The notes under the pieces were generated by a model. It did no database searches. It was not told where the DNA came from and saw nothing but the letters and a program-made list of their open reading frames with translations. The position numbers were made by a program, and so were the translations under genes. A stretch of DNA of 63,855 nt from a virus, in the IMG/VR virus record IMGVR_UViG_3300044638_005305, positions 1-63,855 of that record, one strand, 5' to 3'. Of the stretch, positions 51,668 to 58,661 are shown one piece after another; within the stretch, counting starts at the first letter, position 1; the number at the start of each line of letters is the position of its first letter.

Positions 51668-51961
51668 ATGGTCAGAGTACACGAAATTCAAAAAGAAGCG
51701 CAAAGCATAATGCCATTTATTGACCTATATGGCAGCGTCCTTCTGTTCACTATTTTAAAGCAATATCCATTTGTAAGCTGGAGGGACAAAACTATTCCAC
51801 AAGAAGGCAGCCCCACAAGACTAACAAAGGATATTGAAATGGAAAAAGCAAAAGCGCTCAATGTCAAAAAACTAATCGCGCACAAGGACGGAAAAACTAC
51901 CATCTTCACAGATAAGGGAGTATATCAATTTTTCGCAGCAGGACAACAAGTAAAAAATTAA
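51668..51961 (+). CDS. Small accessory protein
   Basis: 97 residues from ATG 51668 (MVRVHEIQKEAQSIMPFIDLYGSVLLFTILKQYPFVSWRDKTIPQEG...). The earlier in-frame ATG at 51623 overlaps the 51-aa gene and lacks the usual 'aactaaaaac' leader. A late KKLIAHKDGKTTIFTDKGVYQFF strand pattern. No family recognised. Confidence 0.6.
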   Translation: MVRVHEIQKEAQSIMPFIDLYGSVLLFTILKQYPFVSWRDKTIPQEGSPTRLTKDIEMEKAKALNVKKLIAHKDGKTTIFTDKGVYQFFAAGQQVKN

Positions 51962-51981
51962 TCAAAATAAAAACTAACATC

Positions 51982-52164
51982 ATGAAAAATGAACTAAAAA
52001 AAGCAATCATTGACTTCATTTTTGAAAATGAAAAGGAATTTCAACTACCAAACAAAACGATGGAGAAATTTCGCGCCTACATCTATGACAGCTCCGGCAG
52101 CTATTTAATAGGCGGAAACGAAGTAAGAGATTTTATTATTAACGCTATAAAACTAATAAGCTAA
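51982..52164 (+). CDS. Small accessory protein
   Basis: 60 residues, MKNELKKAIIDFIFENEKEFQLPNKTMEKFRAYIYDSSGSYLIGGNEVRDFIINAIKLIS. Helical; 'DSSGSYLIGGNEVRDFI' is a compact conserved-looking centre. Stop shares a base with the next start (TAATG). Confidence 0.6.
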   Translation: MKNELKKAIIDFIFENEKEFQLPNKTMEKFRAYIYDSSGSYLIGGNEVRDFIINAIKLIS

Positions 52165-52349
52165 TGGAACAGACATACAGACAACAAGAAAAGGAAATCC
52201 GAGTACTTCTGGGCAGAATCAAACAGAAAACAAGAGGCTTTGTGATGCAAACCAAAGACCCATACTTTGAAGATTTGCAGAAAGTAAAGGCAGATTTGAC
52301 CGAAATAGACGCTTTTTTAAGTGATAAGTACTTGACAAGCAAAAAGTAA
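52164..52349 (+). CDS. Small coiled-coil protein
   Basis: 61 residues, largely heptad-like (MEQTYRQQEKEIRVLLGRIKQKTRGF... DLQKVKADLTEIDAFLSDKYL). Coupled to the previous gene by TAATG. Function unknown. Confidence 0.55.
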   Translation: MEQTYRQQEKEIRVLLGRIKQKTRGFVMQTKDPYFEDLQKVKADLTEIDAFLSDKYLTSKK

Positions 52350-52374
52350 TTTTAAACCAATAAACAAAAAAACC

Positions 52375-52686
52375 ATGAAAAACTACATAATACAAGACAG
52401 AGAAGCCGGAAATGAAATTGAATCATTCTCTACCATTCAAGAAGCTCAAAAAACATTGCTTCAATATGAGCAAACCGATAAAAGAGAAGGCAACTACACG
52501 CCCGGCTTCTATGAGATAAAAACCGCTACATTCTCAAATCTAAAATCATTCTACATCGAATTTTTGAATAAAAAGAAAGGCTATTCAAAAGATGTAGCCT
52601 ACTTTGAAACCTATGATAAGGCAATTAGCTGGGGACGCGAATTTTTAGAAAACTTCAATAGTGACATGATAAAGATAAGTTTATGA
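52375..52686 (+). CDS. Small accessory protein
   Basis: 103 residues (MKNYIIQDREAGNEIESFSTIQEAQKTLLQYEQTDKREGNYTPGFYEI...). The 'IQDREAGNxIExFxTxxEAxxxLxxYExxDKxxGxYxxxFYEI' pattern is one I have seen in many Bacteroidota phages, with no known function. It overlaps the next gene by four bases. Confidence 0.65.
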   Translation: MKNYIIQDREAGNEIESFSTIQEAQKTLLQYEQTDKREGNYTPGFYEIKTATFSNLKSFYIEFLNKKKGYSKDVAYFETYDKAISWGREFLENFNSDMIKISL

Positions 52687-52967
52687 AAGCGCAAATCTAC
52701 AAAACCAATAACGGATATGAAGTGCTAACAAGCGATAGGCGACTATACTTGATTGACACAACGCAAACTAAGTTATTCAAACTGCTTATAGGGCAAGTTG
52801 GCTCATCATGGCAAAGTACTGGAAAACTAATTTACGGAGCGATACCCAACAGAATCAAAACAATATTTTTTCAAATTCAAAAACAAAGCCAAAATGAAAG
52901 CAATACAAGCGGGCACAACAATTGTACCATACGACAAAGTTGTATCTATCCAACTATTAAGCAGTGA
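52683..52967 (+). CDS. Small accessory protein, possible frameshift
   Basis: 94 codons (MKAQIYKTNNGYEVLTSDRRLYLIDTTQTKLFKLLIG...). The first ~55 residues look like a real protein; the end (NESNTSGHNNCTIRQSCIYPTIKQ) overlaps the 52894 gene in another frame and looks artefactual. In the +2 frame a tail QQNQNNIFSNSKTKPK would end at a TGA overlapping the next ATG (ATGA), so a frameshift around 52800-52850 is likely. The short remnant at 50127 shares its start. Confidence 0.5.
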   Translation: MKAQIYKTNNGYEVLTSDRRLYLIDTTQTKLFKLLIGQVGSSWQSTGKLIYGAIPNRIKTIFFQIQKQSQNESNTSGHNNCTIRQSCIYPTIKQ

Positions 52968-53064
52968 CAAAGATAGCGCAGCGATTTTTTACGACACATT
53001 AGGGATGCTACATAGATGTTCAAACATTGAATACCAAGCGTTTATTAATCGCCTTAAAAACTAA
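52894..53064 (+). CDS. 56-aa accessory protein
   Basis: MKAIQAGTTIVPYDKVVSIQLLSSDKDSAAIFYDTLGMLHRC... ending NRLKN. Follows an A/C-rich 'aaagccaaa' start context, and the next gene begins one base after its stop. The type (small beta barrel-like) looks coherent although short. Function unknown. Confidence 0.65.
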   Translation: MKAIQAGTTIVPYDKVVSIQLLSSDKDSAAIFYDTLGMLHRCSNIEYQAFINRLKN

Positions 53065-53065
53065 G

Positions 53066-53239
53066 ATGATAACAGAATTTGACATCATTCACATTAAATC
53101 TTTGATACACAAACGGAAAAGCCGTTTAAGGTCGTATATCAATATGTCATCGAGGGCTGATGTAAATAGCGAAATAAACCAATTAGAAACAGACATTCAA
53201 TCCCTTGAAAGGATATTATCGGTAATTCAAAAAAACTAA
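53066..53239 (+). CDS. 57-aa helical protein
   Basis: From ATG 53066: MITEFDIIHIKSLIHKRKSRLRSYINMSSRADVNSEINQLETDIQSLERILSVIQKN. Amphipathic, coiled-coil-like. A longer frame from 53027 overlaps the preceding gene. Last gene of the ardA operon before the structured RNA. Confidence 0.6.
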   Translation: MITEFDIIHIKSLIHKRKSRLRSYINMSSRADVNSEINQLETDIQSLERILSVIQKN

Positions 53240-53271
53240 TTTGGTAATTTAAAACGTTCTTTGTATTTTTG
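53240..53271 (+). promoter_or_regulatory. Consensus promoter for structured RNA
   Basis: TTTG (53240-53243), 20 bases, TATTTTTG (53264-53271): a full match to the pattern. Transcription would begin around 53276. It starts directly at the previous gene's stop. Confidence 0.8.
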
Positions 53272-53275
53272 TTGC

Positions 53276-53421
53276 AGTTGATTTAACACGAGGTAAGAGT
53301 CGGGGGATGAATCATATCGAAACTAAATTGCACATTTCAATATTTTTCCTTGCCTATCAGGCAGAAAACGTCCCGAAACTCTTACCATAAGCTAAAAACT
53401 TATGCCTTCGGGCGTTTTTTC
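53276..53421 (+). ncRNA. Structured RNA / attenuator with interlocked helices
   Basis: About 145 nt, from a consensus promoter to a U-run. Helix A GGTAAGAGT (53292-53300) pairs perfectly with A' ACTCTTACC (53378-53386). Helix B AAACG-t-CCCGAA (53366-53377) pairs with B' TTCGGG-CGTTT (53407-53417), directly followed by U residues (53415-53420), so it is a terminator. A' lies in the B/B' loop, giving order A-B-A'-B'. CGGG after A can also pair CCCG of B, which would break the terminator. A smaller UUCG-capped hairpin (GCC-TTCG-GGC, 53404-53413) is an alternative terminator. Could be an independent small RNA or a leader for the integrase region. No known RNA family recognised. Confidence 0.7.
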
Positions 53422-53766
53422 AATGGTGGTGCTTAAACTTGTTTCGCCCACACAGCTATCCTAAACTGTCAATGAAAGTAGTAAGTTGAGCAGATTAAAC
53501 CTTTTCAGTTGGTAACTTGGCTGAATCGGAAAACATTAAACGGGCAAAGTGTTGGCAATGTATCAAGAGGCGACAACCAACGACAAATGCAAGATGAAAT
53601 AAGCTACCCGTTTACCCCTATGGATGGCGGACGCTGTACTCGGCTATGAAGTTGTAAGGAATCTAATATAGGCAACTGAAATCTATACAAGCTATTAAGA
53701 TAACTTGCATGGATATAAGCCTCTTTATCTAAAAATTAAACTATTCAAACAAAATAAAACTAAATC
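53422..53766 (+). other. Non-coding region before integrase
   Basis: No open frame of note. Potential structure: AAACGGG (53538-53544) pairs with CCCGTTT (53607-53613), enclosing GTTGG (53551-53555) / CCAAC (53577-53581). The region could be a long 5' UTR or the attachment site attP next to the integrase; neither can be decided without the host sequence. Confidence 0.45.
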
Positions 53767-54981
53767 ATGAGCATCAGAATCAAACTAAGAAAGGACGCGC
53801 CAAACAAACAAGGTCAATATCCAATAGTTTTGGTATATCAAAAAGGCAGGAAAGAAACTATTTTCAGCACAGGCAAATACACCAATGCTGAATTTTTTAC
53901 CCAAGATACACAGAATCCGCTTTCCAGTGGGCAAGACTACAAAGCCAATAACATACTTATCAGAAACTTATACTCAAAACTGAATAACATAGCAGATGGC
54001 TATTTTATGGCAAATAACGAGTATCCGAGCAACGAGTGGGTAAAGTTACAATGGAACACTAAAAACGCTCCAAATCAGCCTGTATTTGATTTCTACGATA
54101 GGTTTATGCAATATCAGCAGACGAGGGGAGCAAGTTCGGTAAGTTATGGTACAGCCATAAACTATAAAAACGTAAAAAATAAACTAATCGGATACGAAAG
54201 AAAGTCCGGGCATCCGATAGCCTTTGAATCATTCAATGAATCTTTTGCCAATAAATTCAGCCAATATCTGATTAAGGAACACGACCTATTACCTAATTCA
54301 GTAGGCGAGAAACTAAAAATCGTAAAAACTTTCCTACGTTGGTGCATAAAACAAGGCGTGAGAATCCCATCAGCTAATTTAGAGGCATTTAGGGGCGGAA
54401 ATGATAAAACATGGAAGCTACATCTAACTATTGAAGATTTGAAGGCTCTTGCCCAAACTAATACGCAATACGAAGAAACTAAAGATGGTTTCCTTTTGCA
54501 ATCTTGTCTTGGAGTGAGGTATTCCGACCTGCAAACTATCGTTTCAACTAAAATAATCAAGGAGGGCGAAGACTTCTACTACATAACCAATACTCAAAAA
54601 ACCAATAAGTTGATTAAGGTGAAGTTGATTGACATGGCTAAAGAGATATTGAACAGAAGAAGCGGAAACTGGATACCATCTAATATCCAAATGAATACAG
54701 AATTAAAACTAATTTTTAAATCTATACGAGGATTTGATGAAATGGTAAGTGTATCGCAGGGTAGTGGAAACTTAAAAAGGGAGCATACAAAACCGAAATA
54801 TGAATTTGTATCAACCCATACAGCAAGGATAAGCTATATCAATATCATGAGAAACTTAGGTGTGGATGATTTTACTATTTCAAACATTACCGGGCAAAGC
54901 CTATCTACTTTGAGAGGATATTATCATTCATCAGCCAAAGATACAGATTCAGCTATGAATGCGCTTAATTTAGCTTTTTGA
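53767..54981 (+). CDS. int: Tyrosine recombinase (integrase)
   Basis: 404 residues, typical of the Bacteroidota phage/transposon integrases. N-terminal arm-binding part (MSIRIKLRKDAPNKQGQYPIVLVY...), central core-binding helices (about 105-205), C-terminal catalytic domain with Arg251 (GVRYSDL), Lys278, His351-x-x-Arg354 (THTARIS), and Tyr385 or 386 (LRGYYHS). The usual Gly-His before the tyrosine is Gly-Gln (Gln377). Integrates or excises phage or island DNA at an att site. Separated from the ardA operon by a 527-base gap with the structured RNA. Confidence 0.92.
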   Translation: MSIRIKLRKDAPNKQGQYPIVLVYQKGRKETIFSTGKYTNAEFFTQDTQNPLSSGQDYKANNILIRNLYSKLNNIADGYFMANNEYPSNEWVKLQWNTKNAPNQPVFDFYDRFMQYQQTRGASSVSYGTAINYKNVKNKLIGYERKSGHPIAFESFNESFANKFSQYLIKEHDLLPNSVGEKLKIVKTFLRWCIKQGVRIPSANLEAFRGGNDKTWKLHLTIEDLKALAQTNTQYEETKDGFLLQSCLGVRYSDLQTIVSTKIIKEGEDFYYITNTQKTNKLIKVKLIDMAKEILNRRSGNWIPSNIQMNTELKLIFKSIRGFDEMVSVSQGSGNLKREHTKPKYEFVSTHTARISYINIMRNLGVDDFTISNITGQSLSTLRGYYHSSAKDTDSAMNALNLAF

Positions 54982-55078
54982 ATTGTCTTGGATTCCATGT
55001 TGCTATTTACCGACTTTTGCTTTTTAAATGTTGGCTTTTACCGACATTTGTTTTTATAAGTTATTGATTATCATTGAA

Positions 55079-55099
55079 ACTTCTCTTAGCCAATAGTTA
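55079..55099 (-). repeat. Dispersed 3'-end repeat, copy 2 of 3
   Basis: Same element as at 46306-46326, ending in the stop codon of the 55097-55348 gene (CGC-TAA-CTATTGGCTAAGAGAAG on the minus strand). Confidence 0.7.
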
Positions 55100-55348
55100 G
55101 CGGTCATTGCCTTTCGACCTTGACAGCATATCTGTTATTGCTTTACAATTATTATCAAACTCTTCATCGGACATTTCAGCTATTTCTCTACCTATTTTAT
55201 GTATTTCGCTATTCTCGTCATCTAATGGGTCAATAGATGGCAACGAACCGCTAACACTAAATAAAAGCAATAGCTCGCTTAGTGCTTGTTGAACAGGCAT
55301 CGTGCCTTCATCAACCTTTATCAATATATTTTCAATTTGTTCTTTCAT
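55097..55348 (-). CDS. Small cassette-like protein
   Basis: 83 residues (MKEQIENILIKVDEGTMPVQQALSELLLLFSVSGSLPSIDPLDDENSEIHKIGREIAEMSDEEFDNNCKAITDML...). Acidic helical. Such short proteins are common in Bacteroidota phages. The stop lies in the dispersed repeat; the 44-base spacer before it has a perfect TACCGTT/AACGGTA hairpin. Function unknown. Confidence 0.6.
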   Translation of the reverse strand: MKEQIENILIKVDEGTMPVQQALSELLLLFSVSGSLPSIDPLDDENSEIHKIGREIAEMSDEEFDNNCKAITDMLSRSKGNDR

Positions 55349-55392
55349 ATCGCTACTGCTTTTATTATTTTACCGTTATAAGCAAACGGTAG

Positions 55393-55632
55393 CTACTTTG
55401 AAACAGTCTGATTAATTTTCCTTATAGTCATTACTACTTCATTCCATTCATTATTTAATTCAGGGCAAATTTTAGCTATATCTATTCCTTTTAATGCACA
55501 TTCGTTAAATAATGGCGCTAATTCTTTTTCTCTGCTTTCTAATGATTTTAAAGCCCATCCTTTAGTAAACATATCTACTTCGCTTTGCTCATCGTTTAAT
55601 ATTTTAATTGAATATTCTATCCAGTCTTTCAT
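55393..55632 (-). CDS. Small cassette-like protein
   Basis: 79 residues (MKDWIEYSIKILNDEQSEVDMFTKGWALKSLESREKELAPLFNECALKGIDIAKICPELNNEWNEVVMTIRKI...). Helical. Flanked on the 5' side by the long imperfect hairpin at 55681-55763 and on the 3' side by a short palindrome. Function unknown. Confidence 0.6.
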   Translation of the reverse strand: MKDWIEYSIKILNDEQSEVDMFTKGWALKSLESREKELAPLFNECALKGIDIAKICPELNNEWNEVVMTIRKINQTVSK

Positions 55633-55680
55633 ATTTTTATTGTTTTTTAAATTAATTTTTCATAGTAACATTCGTAACCG

Positions 55681-55763
55681 TCAGCTTATAACAGCACCTA
55701 ATAAACAGGCGGACATCTACTAGGTTTCCACCGCCCGTCTATTAGCTGCAAAACGTTATCTGA
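55681..55763 (-). other. Long imperfect attC-like hairpin
   Basis: TAATA.AC.GGCGG (55699-55712) pairs with CCGCC.GT.TATTA (55731-55744) around an 18-base loop; outer CAGC/GCTG, ATAAC/GTTAT and TCAG/CTGA complete an interrupted 83-base stem. Two mismatches become G-U pairs on the minus strand. Bulged arms with ATAAC/GTTAT ends recall integron attC sites, but the R-box consensus is not exact. Confidence 0.55.
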
Positions 55764-55773
55764 ATGACTTCTC

Positions 55774-55830
55774 ATACCTTATCGGGTATAATTCAAGCTA
55801 ATGAATGATATATCATACCCGTCAGGGTAT
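55774..55830 (-). promoter_or_regulatory. Tandem ATACCY-N4-GGGTAT operator-like sites
   Basis: Two 16-bp palindromes, 55774-55789 and 55815-55830, are 41 bases apart. The second is perfect (ATACCC-gtca-GGGTAT). They lie upstream of the 55632 gene, about four helical turns apart on the same face. XRE-type repressors typically bind such sites, and two XRE genes are present in this genome. Confidence 0.6.
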
Positions 55831-55889
55831 AAACTGCAGATTTTTATCCAAATACTGAATCCCTATCTTTAAATCTGCTTATCCATAAC

Positions 55890-57689
55890 TCAAAAGCACC
55901 AGTCTGGATAATCTTCATCTTTTTTGTTTTCAATTAGCTTTGCCATAGGGTCACCACTTTCAAATACAAACCTCCTAAATCCTCTATGAAGATTAAAAAT
56001 AGCAATTCCTTTTTTACCTACTACTTTTTGCCGTCTTATTTTTTTAGTGTGAAACTCGCAGACCGTTGAATCTGGATTCTTTTGGTGTTCTGGTCTGTGA
56101 TATACCAATATATTATCCATTTTATTATTCCACATCGCTCCATCCGCAATATCAAATACATCTGGACATGGATAATTGCCAGTTGAATCCTTAACCATCA
56201 TTTTTGGGTGCGCTACAATAAAAAAGTAAATATTGTTTTGTTGAGCAAATCGGCTGCAATCAGCTAAAAAGGTTTCTAAATATTTATCAGAGCGACCTCC
56301 GCTTTTTGCGTATTCATTTGTCATTTGATTAAAAGGGTCAATTATGCATCCGCTAACCTTTTCCTTAATCACTAATTCCAAAAATCTTTCTTTGATGTAT
56401 TCAGGGGTCGGACTTATTTCTTTTGGATATACGTAGAAAAAATGCTTTGATAGTTCGTCATAAATCCGCTCGTATTCGCTTCTGCTAACTCTGTAATTTG
56501 AATCGGGTGTTAATTTCATTCCGCAATATATTTCTACTAAATCATGATAAAATTCATGAGCGGGGTTATCCTCTGGAGAAAACAATGCAAATTTTTCCTT
56601 ATATAGGATAACCCTCATAAGCATATACCACTTCAAAAAAGTTGATTTTCCATAGTTTCCTATTCCAGTCAATAAAGTTATTTCACCTCTTTTTAGCTTA
56701 AAATGACTATCAATATCCTCAACTCCTATTCCATACAATTGTTCATAACCACTGTCATAAATTTTCAAAGCATCAGCCTTCACATCTTCGCCAAAAATTA
56801 CATCTTTAGGTTTTATGTCAGGATTAAAAATATCAGCATCAATTTCTATTTCTTTTCGATTAACCTTTTCAACAAGCACTTCTCTTTCAAATTGAGCCGT
56901 TCCATATTTGGATTTGTTTTGTCGGTATGCAGATTTTACTACTCTTTCTAATTCTGAAAATGGAAAAGAATCACCACCGATTTGAAATTCAAAAGCGCAT
57001 AAAGAAATAGTATCACTTTCGGCTATTCCAAACCTACAACAAGCCCCAGCAAGTTTAAAAAGGAATATATTTCTTTCACCAGTTGCAAATGCGTTCCCTT
57101 TGTTTATTTGCCATTTTAATAACTTTTGGAAACTTTCTGCATAATTACTCCGCTCATAGGTTGTTTGTTGCTCTATTGCCTTAATTTTGCGAAACACGCT
57201 TGGGTTTTCAGCTATGTATATTTCAGGGTCGTAACTTTCATAACACACACGAGATTCATTTATGCCTGAATTGTCTATTTCAGTGAATAATTCTTTTAAT
57301 GCCTGAAAATGCTCACGATGCTTTTTGCCGTCCGCTATTTTTACAAGCGCCTTTAATCCGTTTCCACTTGGTGAAATCCAACAAGCATAAATAAACTCAT
57401 TTGCACACAATAAAGATTTTTCATGATTAACATCATCTAAATTATCAAAGTCTAAACAAATTAGCTTTGAATGATTAATCAGTCCAATATCCGTTCTTTC
57501 TTTAAATTCGCCTGAGAAACAAACACTCGGTAGGTTCTGTTTTAGCTTATTGCTACGCTCTTTGTCAAGTTGCGTTCTAATTTCATCAATCTTTTCTTTT
57601 GACTTACCAATTCTTATTCGCTCCAAAGCCTTTTCAACTGGAATGTAATTTGGTGTTTTGTCAAAAATGTTTTTGTATATAGTTACCAT
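55890..57689 (-). CDS. Primase-helicase (VirE_N/BT4734-like plus DnaB-like)
   Basis: 599 residues. N-terminal part: SGEFKERTDIGLINHSKLICLDFDNLDD (Asp80/Asp82) and SPSGNGLKALVKI (SGNG at 108-111), the BT4734/VirE_N prim-pol-like signature. C-terminal RecA-type helicase: GEITLLTGIGNYGKST (Walker A 342-350), CIIDPFNQM (Walker B 448-451), FFIVAHPKMM. It probably primes and unwinds DNA at the phage fork. Its start overlaps the upstream replication gene by seven bases. Confidence 0.85.
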   Translation of the reverse strand: MVTIYKNIFDKTPNYIPVEKALERIRIGKSKEKIDEIRTQLDKERSNKLKQNLPSVCFSGEFKERTDIGLINHSKLICLDFDNLDDVNHEKSLLCANEFIYACWISPSGNGLKALVKIADGKKHREHFQALKELFTEIDNSGINESRVCYESYDPEIYIAENPSVFRKIKAIEQQTTYERSNYAESFQKLLKWQINKGNAFATGERNIFLFKLAGACCRFGIAESDTISLCAFEFQIGGDSFPFSELERVVKSAYRQNKSKYGTAQFEREVLVEKVNRKEIEIDADIFNPDIKPKDVIFGEDVKADALKIYDSGYEQLYGIGVEDIDSHFKLKRGEITLLTGIGNYGKSTFLKWYMLMRVILYKEKFALFSPEDNPAHEFYHDLVEIYCGMKLTPDSNYRVSRSEYERIYDELSKHFFYVYPKEISPTPEYIKERFLELVIKEKVSGCIIDPFNQMTNEYAKSGGRSDKYLETFLADCSRFAQQNNIYFFIVAHPKMMVKDSTGNYPCPDVFDIADGAMWNNKMDNILVYHRPEHQKNPDSTVCEFHTKKIRRQKVVGKKGIAIFNLHRGFRRFVFESGDPMAKLIENKKDEDYPDWCF

Positions 57690-58273
57690 CCTGTATCTCC
57701 TTCTAAAATTGATTTTGCAATATTGCTTTTCGGTGTTATAGAATCAGACTTTATCCATTCAGCATTGAATCCTGACCAACTCTTATTTACACACATATAT
57801 AAAACATAATCTACACTCATGCCACTTTTTTCTATTTCAGACAAAAAAGAATTTAAAGCTGTTTTAGTGTTTGTAGCCTTTTTGGTTTTCCTCACTCTCA
57901 ACCAATCCTCTACTAAATCTTTATTTTCTGCAAGTTTTAATAATTCAGACTTAAAATTAAACATATCTTTCTCTTTCTCTTTCTCTTTCTCTTTCTCTTG
58001 TAGCAAAGGGTCTTGTGTACCCCCTTGCGCACCCCCTTGCGTAGGGGTTAATTTTATTCCACTCTTGTCTTCATAACCTTTTACTTGGGAATCAATATTA
58101 TGCTTTTGAGATATGTATGCAAACTTAGCCATTCCATTTAAAATAGGCTCGATACCAAAAAATTGTTTATTAATTACAGCATCATAAAAAGCAAGTCTAT
58201 CTTTATCAGATAACTCGTTGGCTACATCCATATAACTTTTAAAAAATTTGAAAGCTAATCTATGTGTTGTCAT
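57683..58273 (-). CDS. DUF6291-type replication protein
   Basis: 196 residues. The start MTTHRLAFKFFKSYMDVANELSDKDRLAFYDAVINKQFFGIEPILNGMAKFAYISQKHNIDSQVKGYEDK is characteristic of phage DUF6291 replication-type proteins. The linker holds QGGAQGGTQ and a tandem (EK) repeat, followed by a helical domain. It is coupled to the primase-helicase gene and likely loads it. The ATG directly follows the U-run of the 58274-58366 leader. Confidence 0.75.
   Translation of the reverse strand: MTTHRLAFKFFKSYMDVANELSDKDRLAFYDAVINKQFFGIEPILNGMAKFAYISQKHNIDSQVKGYEDKSGIKLTPTQGGAQGGTQDPLLQEKEKEKEKEKDMFNFKSELLKLAENKDLVEDWLRVRKTKKATNTKTALNSFLSEIEKSGMSVDYVLYMCVNKSWSGFNAEWIKSDSITPKSNIAKSILEGDTGW
57967..57999 (-). 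repeat. In-frame hexanucleotide tandem repeat
   Basis: About 5.5 copies of CTTTCT on the plus strand encode alternating Lys-Glu in the 57683-58273 protein. Copy changes would lengthen or shorten the linker without frameshift. Confidence 0.85.
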
Positions 58274-58366
58274 ATAATAAAAAAGCCCCCTTTGTAGTAG
58301 TGCTTACATTGGGGGCATTAGAGCCTAAAATCAAATTCCATCAGGCACTACTCTCATGGAAATCTT
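58274..58366 (-). ncRNA. Leader RNA with kissing loop / attenuator
   Basis: Minus-strand order: hairpin TTCCAT/ATGGAA (58361-58356 / 58341-58336) whose loop carries A AGTAGTGC (58352-58345); then B GCCCCC (58316-58311); then A' GCACTACT (58303-58296) in the loop; then B' GGGGGC (58290-58285), six U residues and the ATG at 58273. A and A' are perfectly complementary across eight bases, so the loops could kiss, or A/A' could oppose the terminator. AATAAGA near the 5' end can pair TTTTATT before the ATG, closing a three-way junction. No named family recognised. Confidence 0.65.
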
Positions 58367-58370
58367 ATTG

Positions 58371-58378
58371 CAAATATA
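58371..58378 (-). promoter_or_regulatory. -7 box for replication operon
   Basis: TATATTTG on the minus strand, followed by GCAAT; the same TATATTTGCAAT occurs at the other leader (62785-62792). Only a TTTA is present near -33. Confidence 0.6.
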
Positions 58379-58382
58379 ACTT

Positions 58383-58661
58383 TTATTCTTTAGTATCTAA
58401 ATTTTTATCCAAAAAAGATTTATAAATAATTGAATACCCAGCTAAATCTTTCAAAGTATCTGCTATGCTTTCGTTCTTAGCTTGTTTACCTTGCAAATTT
58501 CGCAGCCTTGCAACTTTAATAGCTATCATTACCATAAAGACCTTTTCCACGTCTATTTGGGCATAATCAGCAGCAAATTCAAATACTTCAAATTCTTTGC
58601 CGTAGTCGTGACCTTTTGAAAGTAAGGTCGCTTCGAGTTGTTTTAGGTTTTCTGCTATCAT
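58383..58661 (-). CDS. DUF1599/nucleotide-modification-associated protein
   Basis: 92 residues. KGHDYGKEFEVFEFAADYAQIDVEKVFMVMIAIKVARLRNLQGKQAKNESIADTLKDLAGYSIIYKSF is the pattern of the DUF1599 (nucleotide modification-associated domain 1) family, known from phages and thought to act on nucleotides. Helical, conserved Asp/Glu and final Asp-Leu-Ala-Gly-Tyr. It overlaps the next gene by four bases. Confidence 0.75.
   Translation of the reverse strand: MIAENLKQLEATLLSKGHDYGKEFEVFEFAADYAQIDVEKVFMVMIAIKVARLRNLQGKQAKNESIADTLKDLAGYSIIYKSFLDKNLDTKE

Noticed and set aside
53292-53386. Retron-type msr/msd RNA
   Set aside because: The GGTAAGAGT/ACTCTTACC pair resembles retron a1/a2 repeats, but no reverse transcriptase gene follows, and a terminator explains the 3' part better.
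53276-53421. 6S RNA or tmRNA
   Set aside because: A 6S-like closing stem was considered, but the interlocked terminator and short central region do not fit; no tmRNA tRNA-like ends are visible.
55681-55763. Canonical integron attC site
   Set aside because: The stem and ATAAC/GTTAT ends are suggestive but RYYYAAC and GTTRRRY are not matched exactly and no IntI gene is present, so it is only reported as attC-like.
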